Below, in pieces: positions 34,374 to 42,568 of a DNA stretch of 64,000 nt (position 1 is the stretch's first letter; each line of letters begins with the position of its first letter). This DNA comes from Fictibacillus nanhaiensis. GTDB taxonomy: Bacteria > Bacillota > Bacilli > Bacillales > Fictibacillaceae. The DNA lies in contig NZ_JAHVJO010000002.1 of NCBI RefSeq assembly GCF_019801215.1, positions 248,001 to 312,000 of the forward strand. The letters are read 5' to 3'. The translations under genes were made by a program, and so were the position numbers. A model generated the notes under the pieces. That model was not told where the DNA came from. It did not search any database and worked only from the letters and a program-made list of their open reading frames with translations.

Positions 34374-34462
34374 GTTCCGTTAAACTGCTCCGATTTTTCA
34401 ATAAGTTCCATAAAATAGGTGTTAACCCTTCTTGGATCAACACTTCTAGCTAGCGGAATAAA
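34374..34462 (-). repeat. attC-like site 23
   Basis: Left arm TTCCGTTAAACTGCTCCG, linker TTCAATAAGTTCCATAAAA, hairpin GGTGTTAACCC/GGATCAACAC, right arm TAGCTAGCGGAATAA. Outer TTCCG and CGGAA pair, a compensated change from TTCAAC/GTTGAA. The right arm encodes the stop of the gene at 34450. Confidence 0.85.
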
Positions 34463-34932
34463 TTCTTACCGTTTTTCCTATTCTTCTTAAATTTATAAAT
34501 GAGCATAACAGCTAGTATTCCTATACTTAAGAGGACAAGAATCCTTATTACGCCCTGTTGTCCATCGAAATATCCATCAAAAACACTTCTTATTTCATAT
34601 TCTCCGTCACGATAAGCCTTGATATATCGACCATTAGATTCTTCAATTGCTATTACTTCATTGGGGTTAATACCTTTTATTGAATAATACTTAGTCCCTT
34701 TTTCATAGGTATTTGAGAAGTTACCAGGATATGATTTCATATCTGAATACTTAGATACCTGACCAATTTCACTGTTAATTTCACTAACATATTCGTCACT
34801 AATAACATAAATATTATCCTCCCAAACTACAAATGAATAAGCCCAAGATGTTGCAAGTGATTTAGTTGGAAATATTAAAGTGGATATAAAAACAACTAAC
34901 ATTACAAACGAAAGTAAATGTTTAATTTTTAT
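34450..34932 (-). CDS. Signal-peptide membrane protein, ~160 aa
   Basis: The N-terminus reads KIKHLLSFVMLVVFISTLIF..SLA, a good signal peptide, but only if translation begins upstream of the first ATG (34902). The in-frame ATA at 34932 has GGGGGG six nt upstream, so a rare ATA (or ATT) start is likely. A single C-terminal membrane segment (VIRILVLLSIGILAVMLIY) is followed by basic residues (KFKKNRKNGKNLFR). The middle is an extracytoplasmic domain of unknown family. The last three codons and stop lie inside the right arm of site 23. Confidence 0.6.
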   Translation of the reverse strand: MKIKHLLSFVMLVVFISTLIFPTKSLATSWAYSFVVWEDNIYVISDEYVSEINSEIGQVSKYSDMKSYPGNFSNTYEKGTKYYSIKGINPNEVIAIEESNGRYIKAYRDGEYEIRSVFDGYFDGQQGVIRILVLLSIGILAVMLIYKFKKNRKNGKNLFR

Positions 34933-34988
34933 ATTAATCCCCCCTCTATAAGATTAGTCGTTAAAAATCTTTCGTAGGTTACATTGTC

Positions 34989-35077
34989 TTATTCAACAAT
35001 CCTGCTCCGGTTTGTTCAATAAATTCAATAGAAAAGTGCACTTCTCCTTCTTGAAGAAATGCACCCGTTAGTTTAAG
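34989..35077 (-). repeat. attC-like site 24, full length
   Basis: Left arm TTATTCAACAATCCTGCTCCG, linker GTTCAATAAATTCAATAG, hairpin GTGCACTTCTCC..GAAGAAATGCAC, right arm CCGTTAGTTTAAG. It is 3' of the tandem acetyltransferase gene. Confidence 0.85.
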
Positions 35078-35111
35078 ATATATGGATTGTTGTTTACCAA
35101 TTTCCTCTAAG

Positions 35112-36002
35112 TTAATTCTTTTTCCAAACATATCTTTTACCGACTAAATTAAACCCAACTGACTCGTAAAGTTTATTGGGAGCTGGGTATTTTTCTGGCA
35201 TAGCAGTATATACAGTAGCTTTTTCTGCACCAAGTTCTCTGGCAACAATTAACTCATGTAATAATAATGCTTTACTTATACCTTTCCCTTTATAATCATG
35301 ATAGCAAGATACTGCTTCAATAGTAACTAGCTTATTCTTTTCATCATACCTTCCACTACTTAGAGCCACTACATTATTATCTGGACCCAAAACTACTAAG
35401 TCTAACTCTTTTCTATAAGTTGATGTTTCATAAAAATTATTAAGAATACTCTTATTGAATAATATTCCATAACATAGCTTATAGGCTTTATACACCTCAT
35501 CAAGCTCTTTCAGGTTCGGTACTGATTCTATGTGAAATCCTTCAGGTAATTCCAAGCGATTCACTGATTTTTTAAGGTTAAAATCCCTTCTTACCCAGTA
35601 TTCATCCGTCTTGTAGTATCCATTTTCCAATAAAACATTTTCATAGTCGGTGTCGTTGTCGTATATCTCCCATTCGATTTTGTTATCAGCATCGGAATGA
35701 AACTTTTCTCCAACTTTTACAACTTCATCATAGATAAACCTGTAATTAGTGGCTATACAAAAGGACCCTTCTTCAAGAAATCCAACTAAATTATCATCAT
35801 CAAACCATAGAAAAACCTTTTCTAAGGACTCACCGATTGTCTTATTTGGTTCTTCCAATCCACATGACAATGCACATTGAAATTCAAATAAGCTTAAATT
35901 ATTATCGAACCTTGTCCCATAAGTTTCATAGCTTTTCTCTAAGAAAGTACATATCTTCTCGTAGTCACTAATATCTTTATATCTTCTATAAGTTATTGTC
36001 AT
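35112..36002 (-). CDS. Two-domain GNAT acetyltransferase
   Basis: 296 residues with a degenerate N-terminal acetyltransferase-like half and a well-formed C-terminal GNAT domain: VTIEAVSCYHDYKGKGISKALLLHELIVA (YKGKGIS is the CoA loop) and YTAMPEKYPAPNKLYESVGFNLVGK. This mycothiol-synthase-like pairing of two GNAT folds is common in Bacillus. Substrate unknown. ATG start with AGGGACGGAG upstream. One-gene unit between sites 24 and 25. Confidence 0.85.
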   Translation of the reverse strand: MTITYRRYKDISDYEKICTFLEKSYETYGTRFDNNLSLFEFQCALSCGLEEPNKTIGESLEKVFLWFDDDNLVGFLEEGSFCIATNYRFIYDEVVKVGEKFHSDADNKIEWEIYDNDTDYENVLLENGYYKTDEYWVRRDFNLKKSVNRLELPEGFHIESVPNLKELDEVYKAYKLCYGILFNKSILNNFYETSTYRKELDLVVLGPDNNVVALSSGRYDEKNKLVTIEAVSCYHDYKGKGISKALLLHELIVARELGAEKATVYTAMPEKYPAPNKLYESVGFNLVGKRYVWKKN

Positions 36003-36113
36003 ATTTTGTTCTCCGTCCCTTAGTTTTCCAAAAAAATTCCTTCTTTAATAAACTTCCCGTTTCTGGCATATCCCGTTAATAGTTAGACGGAACCCCAAAG
36101 ATTAAGTTTCAAA

Positions 36114-36160
36114 TTATTCCGTTAAACTGCTACGTTTGTTCAATAAGTTCCATATGAAAA
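36114..36160 (-). repeat. attC-like site 25, half site
   Basis: Left arm TTATTCCGTTAAACTGCTACG and linker GTTCAATAAGTTCCATATG remain; the hairpin and right arm are gone, and the stop codon of the gene at 36163 follows at once. That gene therefore lacks the usual terminator. Confidence 0.75.
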
Positions 36161-36162
36161 GG

Positions 36163-36768
36163 CTAGATAACTTTACTCTCTGATGGGAAAAGGTTTAAGT
36201 GTCGCGTACAGTTATACAAAGGACAATCCCACCTGTCTTCTATATGACTTAAAATAGTAATTGAAGTATTATCAATATAAGTCTGCTGAAATTTCTGAGG
36301 AAGTAACTTTTGTAAGGTTAATCCGATTAAAGCTCCGTGGCTGACTACCAATATTCGTTTGTCTTTATATGTACAAACTATATCATCTAAAAAGGCTATT
36401 CCTCTGTTAGATACAACTTCAAAGTTTTCCATTCCGAGTTCCAAATTACGCCATTCACTACCCCACTGTCGGACTCTTTGTTCTTCCGTAGTGCCTTCAA
36501 TCTCCCCACAATTTATTTCTCTTACCCTTTCATTAATATGACTAATGGGTAAGCCTATTTTACTTCCAATAATTTCAGCAGTTTCAAAGGCCCTTGATAA
36601 GTCACTCGTAATAATCATATCCCACTGTTCTTCAAGAGATAACCTATCTCCAATTTCTGAGGCTTGTTTTCTGCCCAGCTCATTTAATGGAATATCACTT
36701 ACTCCTTGAGCCTTACCTAGGGAATTCCATTCAGTTATTCCGTGCCGAATTAATCCTATGGTAGTCAT
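36163..36768 (-). CDS. Histidine phosphatase (phosphoglycerate mutase-like)
   Basis: 201 residues of the branch-1 histidine phosphatase superfamily. The catalytic motif is LIRHGITEW, with a second His in VVSHGALIG, and Arg/Glu in SDLSRAFETA. Likely acts on a small phosphorylated metabolite. ATG start behind GGGTGGGAG. It lies 15 nt after the epimerase gene at 36784, forming a two-gene unit. Its 5' end is duplicated in the remnant at 13279. The usual repeat hairpin is missing downstream. Confidence 0.9.
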   Translation of the reverse strand: MTTIGLIRHGITEWNSLGKAQGVSDIPLNELGRKQASEIGDRLSLEEQWDMIITSDLSRAFETAEIIGSKIGLPISHINERVREINCGEIEGTTEEQRVRQWGSEWRNLELGMENFEVVSNRGIAFLDDIVCTYKDKRILVVSHGALIGLTLQKLLPQKFQQTYIDNTSITILSHIEDRWDCPLYNCTRHLNLFPSESKVI

Positions 36769-36783
36769 TCTCCCACCCTTTTC

Positions 36784-37665
36784 TTAAGTGTTATTCACAG
36801 CCATATGTTCTAAGTTAGCTATTGTCTCACTAAATACTTTATTTGGAACATATCCTAAGTTTTTTATTTTTTGATCAGAATAAATCGGACACTGCACTTC
36901 CCTATTAGGCAGCTTTTGAAGTTTTCCTAAAACCTTAATTATTCTCATCCTAAATTCAGTTTCTGGGAAGTTCCCATCAATTGCATTAAATACTTCTCCA
37001 CTTTTTGCACTTCTAATAACTAAATGTATAAGATCAACTAGGTTATCTGAATGTATCCAGGCAATCATATCTTCAGGGTGAACCCAATCTACTACGTCAG
37101 CTTTAATCATTCTATAGACCTGTCTGTCACCCCAATATGAATTTTCTTCTGCACAGATCGAACCTGGTCTTAAAACAACGACATCGAGCCCTTTATCAAC
37201 ATAGCTCATCAGAATGTGTTCAGATTTTGCTTTCGTATGTATGTAAGGTTCCTCGTGTTCTTGTACTATAGGGATATCCTCAGTTATGTGACCTTCGTTG
37301 GGTTCACCATACACAGATAGTGTAGATATATGAATAAATTTCTGGACACCGGCTTCTAATGAAAGACTTGCTATATTTTCCACACCTATTACATTTGAAT
37401 GTGTTGCTTGCTCCATATCATCACCCAAGTAAGCAGCACAATGGACAACGATGTCGACATTAACTAATGATTTTTGTAAAGATGCTCTATTTGTGAGTTC
37501 TCCTTGAACTGGAATTATGCCTAATTTCTCATACTTTTTAAAAATAGTTCCATCTCTTACAAGACCTCTCACTTCCTTAGCCTCTTCAAGAAAACTAATA
37601 GCTACCCTTTCTCCAAGAGTACCTGTGATGCCAGTTACTAAAATTCTCTTCCCCTTTATTTCCAT
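36784..37665 (-). CDS. NAD-dependent epimerase/dehydratase family protein
   Basis: 293 residues of the extended SDR fold: GITGTLGERVAISFLEE forms the nucleotide loop, VDIVVHCAAYLGDD follows strand 4, STLSVYGEPNEGH and PYIHTKAKSEHILM supply Tyr and Lys of the YxxxK-like site (YIHTK). Probable nucleoside-diphosphate-sugar or related epimerase; the substrate is open. First gene of the unit with the phosphatase at 36163. Confidence 0.85.
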   Translation of the reverse strand: MEIKGKRILVTGITGTLGERVAISFLEEAKEVRGLVRDGTIFKKYEKLGIIPVQGELTNRASLQKSLVNVDIVVHCAAYLGDDMEQATHSNVIGVENIASLSLEAGVQKFIHISTLSVYGEPNEGHITEDIPIVQEHEEPYIHTKAKSEHILMSYVDKGLDVVVLRPGSICAEENSYWGDRQVYRMIKADVVDWVHPEDMIAWIHSDNLVDLIHLVIRSAKSGEVFNAIDGNFPETEFRMRIIKVLGKLQKLPNREVQCPIYSDQKIKNLGYVPNKVFSETIANLEHMAVNNT

Positions 37666-37720
37666 TTAACTTCCTCTCTCTCATCTCTTTCTATATCCAG
37701 TTATGTACATTTGGTAAGCT

Positions 37721-37788
37721 CCCTATTGCTGAATAGACCAAGCTTTTTTAATAACCTTATTCCACTATCCTGCACAATTGTTCAATAC
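37721..37788 (-). repeat. attC-like site 26, composite
   Basis: A right arm (CCCTATTGCTGAATAG) is followed only about 20 bp later by a left arm (TTATTCCACTATCCTGCAC plus GTTCAATACAT), with no gene or hairpin between. It looks like the scar of a lost cassette directly downstream of the recombinase gene. Confidence 0.65.
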
Positions 37789-37835
37789 ATACCAATTATT
37801 TCAAATTATATTTATTAACTCAATCCTAAAATACA

Positions 37836-37867
37836 ATAAAAAAGTACGTCTATTAGAAACGTACTTT
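37836..37867 (-). terminator. Terminator of the recombinase gene
   Basis: AAGTACGT pairs with ACGTACTT around a 9-nt loop and is followed by TTTTATTGTATT on the minus strand; the stem overlaps the stop codon. Confidence 0.8.
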
Positions 37868-38708
37868 AGAAATATCTACTATATAAATCATGCCTTTGCT
37901 TCCCACTAAATTGAGCGTATATTTTTGTTGTTTCGCTTTTCTCATGCCCTAATAGACTCTGTATTACCTCAAGAGGTGCTCCATTATTAATCATATTGGT
38001 AGCGTAGCTATGACGTAATTGGTGGGGATGAATATTTTTCCTGATTATAGCACGACTAGATATACGCTTTATGATGTACCTCATAAGATCTATACTCATT
38101 CTTCTTCTAGGTTTTCTCTCTGTTATAAACAAGCATGCTTCAATATCGTCCCTCGAATCCAGGTACCTTTTTAACCATAAAGAGCAACGAGTATTAAAGT
38201 ATACCTCACGTTCTTTATCACCTTTTCCGTGAACAATAACTGAGTTTGTTATCCAGTTAATATCATTACGGTTTAGTTTCACTACTTCACCAATACGACA
38301 ACCTGTTGAGTAAAAGAACTCAAACAAAGCATTCTCCATTGTGTTTTGACAAGATTCCCTTAAATGTTCGATTTCAAGTTCAGTTAGGAATTTTGGAATT
38401 CTCTTACCTAGCTTTGGTTCTTTCAACTTAGCTGCAGGATTTTGATTAATAAAACCTTCATCATGAGTCCATTTAAAAAAAGAGCGAATAAACCTAACTC
38501 GATGCCCTAAACTTGATGGCTTCAAATGCTCACCTTTCTCGATTAAATAAGCTTTTAACTGATCGGTTTTTACTTCATTCATATCAATGTTTCCAAAATA
38601 CCGAAGTAACAAATTGTACTGATAAGAATAGGTTTTTAATGTGATTAATGAATACCCTTCTATCTTTTTATCAAGCCGGTATTTCTTCCACGCGTTCGAA
38701 AGTAACAT
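37866..38708 (-). CDS. Tyrosine recombinase, XerC/XerD-like
   Basis: 280 residues. An N-terminal SAM-like domain (residues 15-90; TLKTYSYQYNLLLRYFGNID) precedes the catalytic domain with Arg138 (STGCRIGE), Lys162 (HGKGDKER), His229 and Arg232 (HPHQLRHSYATNM), His255 (LLGHEKS) and Tyr264 (TKIYAQF), so all six residues are present. The spacing between the Lys and His229 has no room for the extra helix diagnostic of integron IntI. It lies inside the repeat array, oriented with the cassettes, flanked by collapsed sites 26 and 27. It is the only recombinase in the window and a candidate for moving the cassettes; it could also be a passenger. Confidence 0.9.
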   Translation of the reverse strand: MLLSNAWKKYRLDKKIEGYSLITLKTYSYQYNLLLRYFGNIDMNEVKTDQLKAYLIEKGEHLKPSSLGHRVRFIRSFFKWTHDEGFINQNPAAKLKEPKLGKRIPKFLTELEIEHLRESCQNTMENALFEFFYSTGCRIGEVVKLNRNDINWITNSVIVHGKGDKEREVYFNTRCSLWLKRYLDSRDDIEACLFITERKPRRRMSIDLMRYIIKRISSRAIIRKNIHPHQLRHSYATNMINNGAPLEVIQSLLGHEKSETTKIYAQFSGKQRHDLYSRYF

Positions 38709-38781
38709 TTGACCTCACACTCCATGAACCAATTAAAATTCTATTCTAGTATCGGCATGGATAGGTAAAGCCATTCACTGT

Positions 38782-38819
38782 TTATTCAACAATCTAATAA
38801 AAGCACCCATTATTGAGAA
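38782..38819 (-). repeat. attC-like site 27, collapsed
   Basis: Left arm TTATTCAACAATC is joined by TAATAAAA to right arm GCACCCATTATTGAGAAG; the hairpin is absent. It lies between the recombinase start and the alpha/beta hydrolase stop. Confidence 0.7.
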
Positions 38820-38827
38820 GGCTTAAT

Positions 38828-39679
38828 TTAATAAACGAGATTTTTTTCGAATTCTTCCACTACATTTCTAAACAAACTTGCTTCTTCAAGAAATGGATAG
38901 TGATTGCTCTCTTCAAAGATTTCTAAAAAGGAACTAGGTAACAATCTTTGCATTTCTAACGAAAAGGATACAGGGCATTGTACATCATGTCGCCCACCGA
39001 TAATTAATGTAGGAGTTGTTATAGAAATTAATTGCCTAGTGACATCAAAAATCATTTCTTCCCTAATAAAGAAGTTCATTCTTACTGCAGACATCTTTTT
39101 ATGAATGTTCAAGGAAAAATACTCATCATATTTCTCAGGTTTAAATAATGATAGTTTAGTTCTCTCTTTTGAAATCTCAAATCTTTCAGCATAGGAGAGA
39201 TTTTGGTTCTTTAATCGTTCAATAAGCTCTTGCATGTATTCAAATTTAGGATGTCCTTTATGATAAATACATTCTGATGAAGAATTTGCGTATTTTCTTG
39301 CTGCAGATCCAACAATAATTAATGATCTTAATGAAGGTGAACAATGAATACCATACAATACCCCTATCATTCCTCCAGTTGAATGTCCCGCATAAATCCA
39401 AGATGAATACCCTAATACTTTTCTAATCGCTTCTAGATCGTAGACTGCATCAAACATACTTAACTCATGTGGATGGATTGATTTTGAAGAATTCCCTGCT
39501 TCCTTAAGGTTGACTAGATAAACTTTATAACTATCTGTAAATGTCTCTGCAAAATAATCTCCTGTATTGTTAAATTCTGAATAGTGATGGGTGATACAGA
39601 CAGGTAGTCCTTTACCTTTAGTAAACACCTCAAATGTTCCTCTTTCTGTTTCAATAATTTTAGTCTCCCATTTTGACAT
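38828..39679 (-). CDS. Alpha/beta hydrolase
   Basis: About 283 residues. Nucleophile elbow GHSTGGM, acid in GGRHDVQCP, and His in SNHYPFLEE form the triad; the oxyanion side is near ITHHYSEFNNTG. A helical cap lies between. Similar to proline-iminopeptidase or ester hydrolases; substrate unknown. The start at 39679 has AAGGGG seven nt upstream; the in-frame ATG at 39706 does not. One-gene unit between sites 27 and 28. Confidence 0.87.
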   Translation of the reverse strand: MSKWETKIIETERGTFEVFTKGKGLPVCITHHYSEFNNTGDYFAETFTDSYKVYLVNLKEAGNSSKSIHPHELSMFDAVYDLEAIRKVLGYSSWIYAGHSTGGMIGVLYGIHCSPSLRSLIIVGSAARKYANSSSECIYHKGHPKFEYMQELIERLKNQNLSYAERFEISKERTKLSLFKPEKYDEYFSLNIHKKMSAVRMNFFIREEMIFDVTRQLISITTPTLIIGGRHDVQCPVSFSLEMQRLLPSSFLEIFEESNHYPFLEEASLFRNVVEEFEKNLVY

Positions 39680-39779
39680 ATCATATCCCCTTTTTTCTGT
39701 TTGCAAAGTATTTCTCTTATCATGGTAAGTAATCCTCTGCTCAGATCTTAGTGTTCCTAGTGTTCCTAGATTTGTAGGT

Positions 39780-39832
39780 ATATAAAAAGGTACACTTCTC
39801 CTTCTTGAAGAAATGCACCCGTTTATTGAAAA
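39780..39832 (-). repeat. attC-like site 28
   Basis: Linker ATAAAAAG, hairpin GGTACACTTCTCC..GAAGAAATGCACC, right arm CGTTTATTGAAAAAG. It is 3' of the phosphotransferase gene at 39840. Confidence 0.75.
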
Positions 39833-39839
39833 AGAGTAA

Positions 39840-40706
39840 TTACCCTTTTTTAATTATATTTTTCCAGTAGTACCAAGAACTTAGATATTCCTTAAGATCA
39901 TTCGGATGATGTTTAATACAAGTGCCTATTCTTAGATATAAACCAATAATTACGTTTTCATATAAAGTTAAATTATTTATTTCGTTCCTTTCAATCTTCA
40001 AATAACTCGACGCTGAATCAATCGTATGTTTAGACAAATCATCTGGTGAAGAACAAAATGTATATATTAAATCATAAAGAGGGTCTCCAATAATAGGAGT
40101 TGGATCAATTACACCATTTAGTTGTTCATTGGTAAATATTAAATTATGAACTCCAAGATCCCCGTGTAATAAGTATGGTTCAATGAATAAATCATTTACT
40201 TTGTACTTTTTGACAAGATTGAGTACAAGTTCATAATCCTCTTTTTTTAAATGTGATTTTATAATCTTATTTGCTTCAATAATTCTGTTCAAAAGAAAGG
40301 ATTGCCAAGAATCTGTTGTTTCATCTGCCCAGCCCCATCCAACATTGTTAGGTACGGTTTTATAATGATTTATAAACTCTTGTACAAGTGTTGTGAGCAG
40401 CTCCTGTTTGTTTTTTCTTTCATAATTTGTAGAACCATCAATAAATGAATAAACAAGGTATCTATTTGAACGTTCGATAAAATGAAGATTAGGTAACAAT
40501 TTTAAATTCTTGTAGATATTAAGGTAATATGCCTCTGATTCAGTGATTTGCGGCTCATTCGACTTAACGACATATTTATTCCCATCCTTTGTACGAAGAA
40601 GGAACAATTTACTTACAGTACCACCTCTTAGTTGTTCGTATTCAATTGATTCTGAATCAAGTATTAAATCGTGACTTAGTTCTTTAATTATCTCTCTAAT
40701 ATCCAT
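39840..40706 (-). CDS. Aminoglycoside phosphotransferase-fold kinase
   Basis: 288 residues of the APH/choline kinase superfamily. YVVKSNEPQITESEAYYLN gives the ATP-site Lys and Glu, LLHGDLGVHNLIF the catalytic loop (Asp, Asn), and GVIDPTPIIGDPLYDL the metal-binding Asp. It may phosphorylate a small molecule or antibiotic; the substrate cannot be read, and resistance should not be assumed. ATG start. One-gene unit between sites 28 and 29. Confidence 0.85.
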   Translation of the reverse strand: MDIREIIKELSHDLILDSESIEYEQLRGGTVSKLFLLRTKDGNKYVVKSNEPQITESEAYYLNIYKNLKLLPNLHFIERSNRYLVYSFIDGSTNYERKNKQELLTTLVQEFINHYKTVPNNVGWGWADETTDSWQSFLLNRIIEANKIIKSHLKKEDYELVLNLVKKYKVNDLFIEPYLLHGDLGVHNLIFTNEQLNGVIDPTPIIGDPLYDLIYTFCSSPDDLSKHTIDSASSYLKIERNEINNLTLYENVIIGLYLRIGTCIKHHPNDLKEYLSSWYYWKNIIKKG

Positions 40707-40732
40707 ATTTTCCCCACTTTAAATTTAATGCC

Positions 40733-40822
40733 TTATTTAACAATCCTGCTACGATTGTTCAATAAATTCCATAAAAAAGTGCAGATCTCCTTCTTAGAGA
40801 AATGCACCGGATCGTAGAATAG
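40733..40822 (-). repeat. attC-like site 29, full length
   Basis: Left arm TTATTTAACAATCCTGCTACG, linker GTTCAATAAATTCCATAAAA, hairpin GTGCAGATCTCC..AGAGAAATGCAC, right arm CGGATCGTAGAATAG. Confidence 0.85.
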
Positions 40823-40897
40823 TTGTATATTTAAGTTATTCATTAGAAAAAGCAGTTTATGTGGTAGCTTGAACCAGAAACATGTAAATAAAAATAA

Positions 40898-41266
40898 TTA
40901 ACTGTACTGTTCTTTGAAAATCAGTTTAAATCGTGGCTTTAAAGTGACTTCAATAATATTTTCATATCTATCTGATTCACCATGAAACAATCGTATTTTT
41001 GAACAATCCTTTTTATCTTCTATAATTTCAAGTTTATTAACAGAAAGTAATTCGAGATGGGAAAACACCGTATCGGTTTTCTTTTCCTTAGCACTTATAG
41101 AAAATTCGTGATAAAAAGGAGATAAGATTATTTCGAATACTTCAATATGATTTTCTAAAACAAAGGTTGATTGGTCGTAATAGAAAATATCTGTTTCATC
41201 TTTCCTCATAGGTATTGATTCAAAAACGGAAATAAGGTCTACTTCATCTGGAATATCCATCCCCAT
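40898..41266 (-). CDS. Uncharacterised protein, 122 aa
   Basis: A soluble acidic N-terminal part (MDIPDEVDLISVFESIP) and basic C-terminus (VTLKPRFKLIFKEQYS), with no signal peptide and no recognised family. Size and solitary position resemble immunity proteins, without further support. ATG start 7 nt after AGGAGAG. One-gene unit; site 29 lies about 75 bp beyond its stop, farther than usual. Confidence 0.55.
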   Translation of the reverse strand: MGMDIPDEVDLISVFESIPMRKDETDIFYYDQSTFVLENHIEVFEIILSPFYHEFSISAKEKKTDTVFSHLELLSVNKLEIIEDKKDCSKIRLFHGESDRYENIIEVTLKPRFKLIFKEQYS

Positions 41267-41334
41267 GGTTATCTCTCCTATTAAACAAGTTTTTTACAGT
41301 AATTATTTATTACATCTAAAAAGATACTTCTAAT

Positions 41335-41377
41335 AGAGGAAGGCTGCCTTAATAGGAAAGGCACCCATTGTTGAACA
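41335..41377 (-). repeat. attC-like site 30
   Basis: Hairpin GGCTGCCTTAATAGGAAAGGC with right arm ACCCATTGTTGAAC; the left side is decayed. It is 3' of the gene at 41380. Confidence 0.7.
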
Positions 41378-41379
41378 TT

Positions 41380-41763
41380 CTACTTTCCAAGTTCTGCTCT
41401 GTCATATGCTTCTTTAATCATTGGAAGCACTGATTTAAAATTAAATATTAAATCCTCCGTTGTTTTTATTGGTTTCACGAACCCAACGTTGTAAACTCCC
41501 CATCTATCATCTTTTGGTTCAATACAAGTATATAAATAAGGTTTTTCACTTACATCCCAAATCAAACCAGCTCTAGAGCCATTTGGTGCCTGTACAAAGC
41601 CATCTCCAAAGGTACATCCTTCTTCTTCATCAAAATCAAAGTGATCAGTTATTTCACCATAGGTAAAACCATCGGTTTCCGTCTCCAGAATAAGAGAATT
41701 CTTATGATAAACCTGTTTTCTAAACATTTGTCTTAATTGCTTCAAAATACTTGTATATAACAT
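41380..41763 (-). CDS. Uncharacterised protein, 127 aa, immunity-like
   Basis: A soluble protein with many acidic and aromatic residues (TDHFDFDEEEGCTFGDGFVQ, RAGLIWDVSEKPYLYTCIEP, WGVYNVGFVKPI). The pattern resembles a small single-domain immunity or SUKH-like protein but no family is recognised with confidence. ATG start behind AAGGGG. The stop is within the last bases of site 30. Confidence 0.55.
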   Translation of the reverse strand: MLYTSILKQLRQMFRKQVYHKNSLILETETDGFTYGEITDHFDFDEEEGCTFGDGFVQAPNGSRAGLIWDVSEKPYLYTCIEPKDDRWGVYNVGFVKPIKTTEDLIFNFKSVLPMIKEAYDRAELGK

Positions 41764-41802
41764 ATTCGACCCCTTGCTTGTAACAGACTAGTCTACCCTA
41801 TA

Positions 41803-41855
41803 CTTCGATAAAAAGGTGCATATCTCCTAGAGAAATGCACCCGATTGTTGAGTAA
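41803..41855 (-). repeat. attC-like site 31
   Basis: Linker ACTTCGATAAAAA, short hairpin GGTGCATATCTCC..GAGAAATGCACC, right arm CGATTGTTGAGTAAG. It is 3' of the nitrilase-like gene. Confidence 0.8.
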
Positions 41856-41858
41856 GCA

Positions 41859-42518
41859 TTATTTTGTTTTAATTAGATTACCTATTATATCTACTGTCTT
41901 AGTCATCGTGTCTACTATTCGAGTTCTTGTGTCATCTTTAGACAGTAAAATGTCTCTGCCTTTTTCATCAAAGCAATAAGCAATAGGGATTGAGAATCCA
42001 CAATTTCTGTAAGAACCATCTGCATGACTTGTTCCTAATACCCATGCTTTTTGTTTAATAGAAATTCTTTTTGCTTCTCCTGACCATTCGGTATACTGGT
42101 CTTTACTAAACATTCCAACTCCAATAGGGTTAAAAATAAGGTCTAATGATTTTTCATTTTTCAGACCTTGTAGTCCTTGAAAAACTTCCCTACAAAGTAG
42201 ATATCCATATGTAGATTCATTATCTTTAGCCGTGGAAGGGGTATACAATTCATTATTCTCAGGTGTTTTTGCTCTCTCAAAAATAATTTTACCTTCATTA
42301 CTAATAATAAGTGCCCTATCAAAATTGTGCTTATCCTTATACCCCGTTACAATCGTTGTTTGGAATGTTTTAGCCAATTGACTTACTTTTTCTAATTTAG
42401 TTTCTTGAACATAACCTTCTGGATAAAGAATCAAATCTACTGATGGATTATTTTTAATCTCTTCTTCAAGTTGCTCCAGGTCAGTTTCTAGTTTAGGTTG
42501 ACCAATAAGAATTTTCAC
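41859..42518 (-). CDS. Carbon-nitrogen hydrolase (nitrilase-like)
   Basis: About 220 residues of the nitrilase superfamily. The Glu-Lys-Cys set is visible as LILYPEGYV, FERAKTPENNELY and LLCREVF, the Cys being the nucleophile. It begins KILIGQPKLETDLEQLEEEI. The start is GTG at 42518, or a rare ATT at 42524 that is better spaced from AAGGTG. The frame stays open upstream, but that part is just the translation of site 32. Likely a small amidase; substrate unknown. Confidence 0.75.
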   Translation of the reverse strand: MKILIGQPKLETDLEQLEEEIKNNPSVDLILYPEGYVQETKLEKVSQLAKTFQTTIVTGYKDKHNFDRALIISNEGKIIFERAKTPENNELYTPSTAKDNESTYGYLLCREVFQGLQGLKNEKSLDLIFNPIGVGMFSKDQYTEWSGEAKRISIKQKAWVLGTSHADGSYRNCGFSIPIAYCFDEKGRDILLSKDDTRTRIVDTMTKTVDIIGNLIKTK

Positions 42519-42568
42519 TTTAATAACACACACCTTTTTATTCCTTTTATTTAATTCATACATAAACT

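Noticed and set aside
37866-38708. The recombinase as a canonical IntI
   Set aside because: Between Lys162 and the HPHQLRH box there is no room for the IntI-specific helix, and the gene is not at an array end with an attI-like site.
39840-40706. Antibiotic-resistance aminoglycoside kinase
   Set aside because: Only superfamily motifs are present; the substrate cannot be inferred, so no resistance claim is made.
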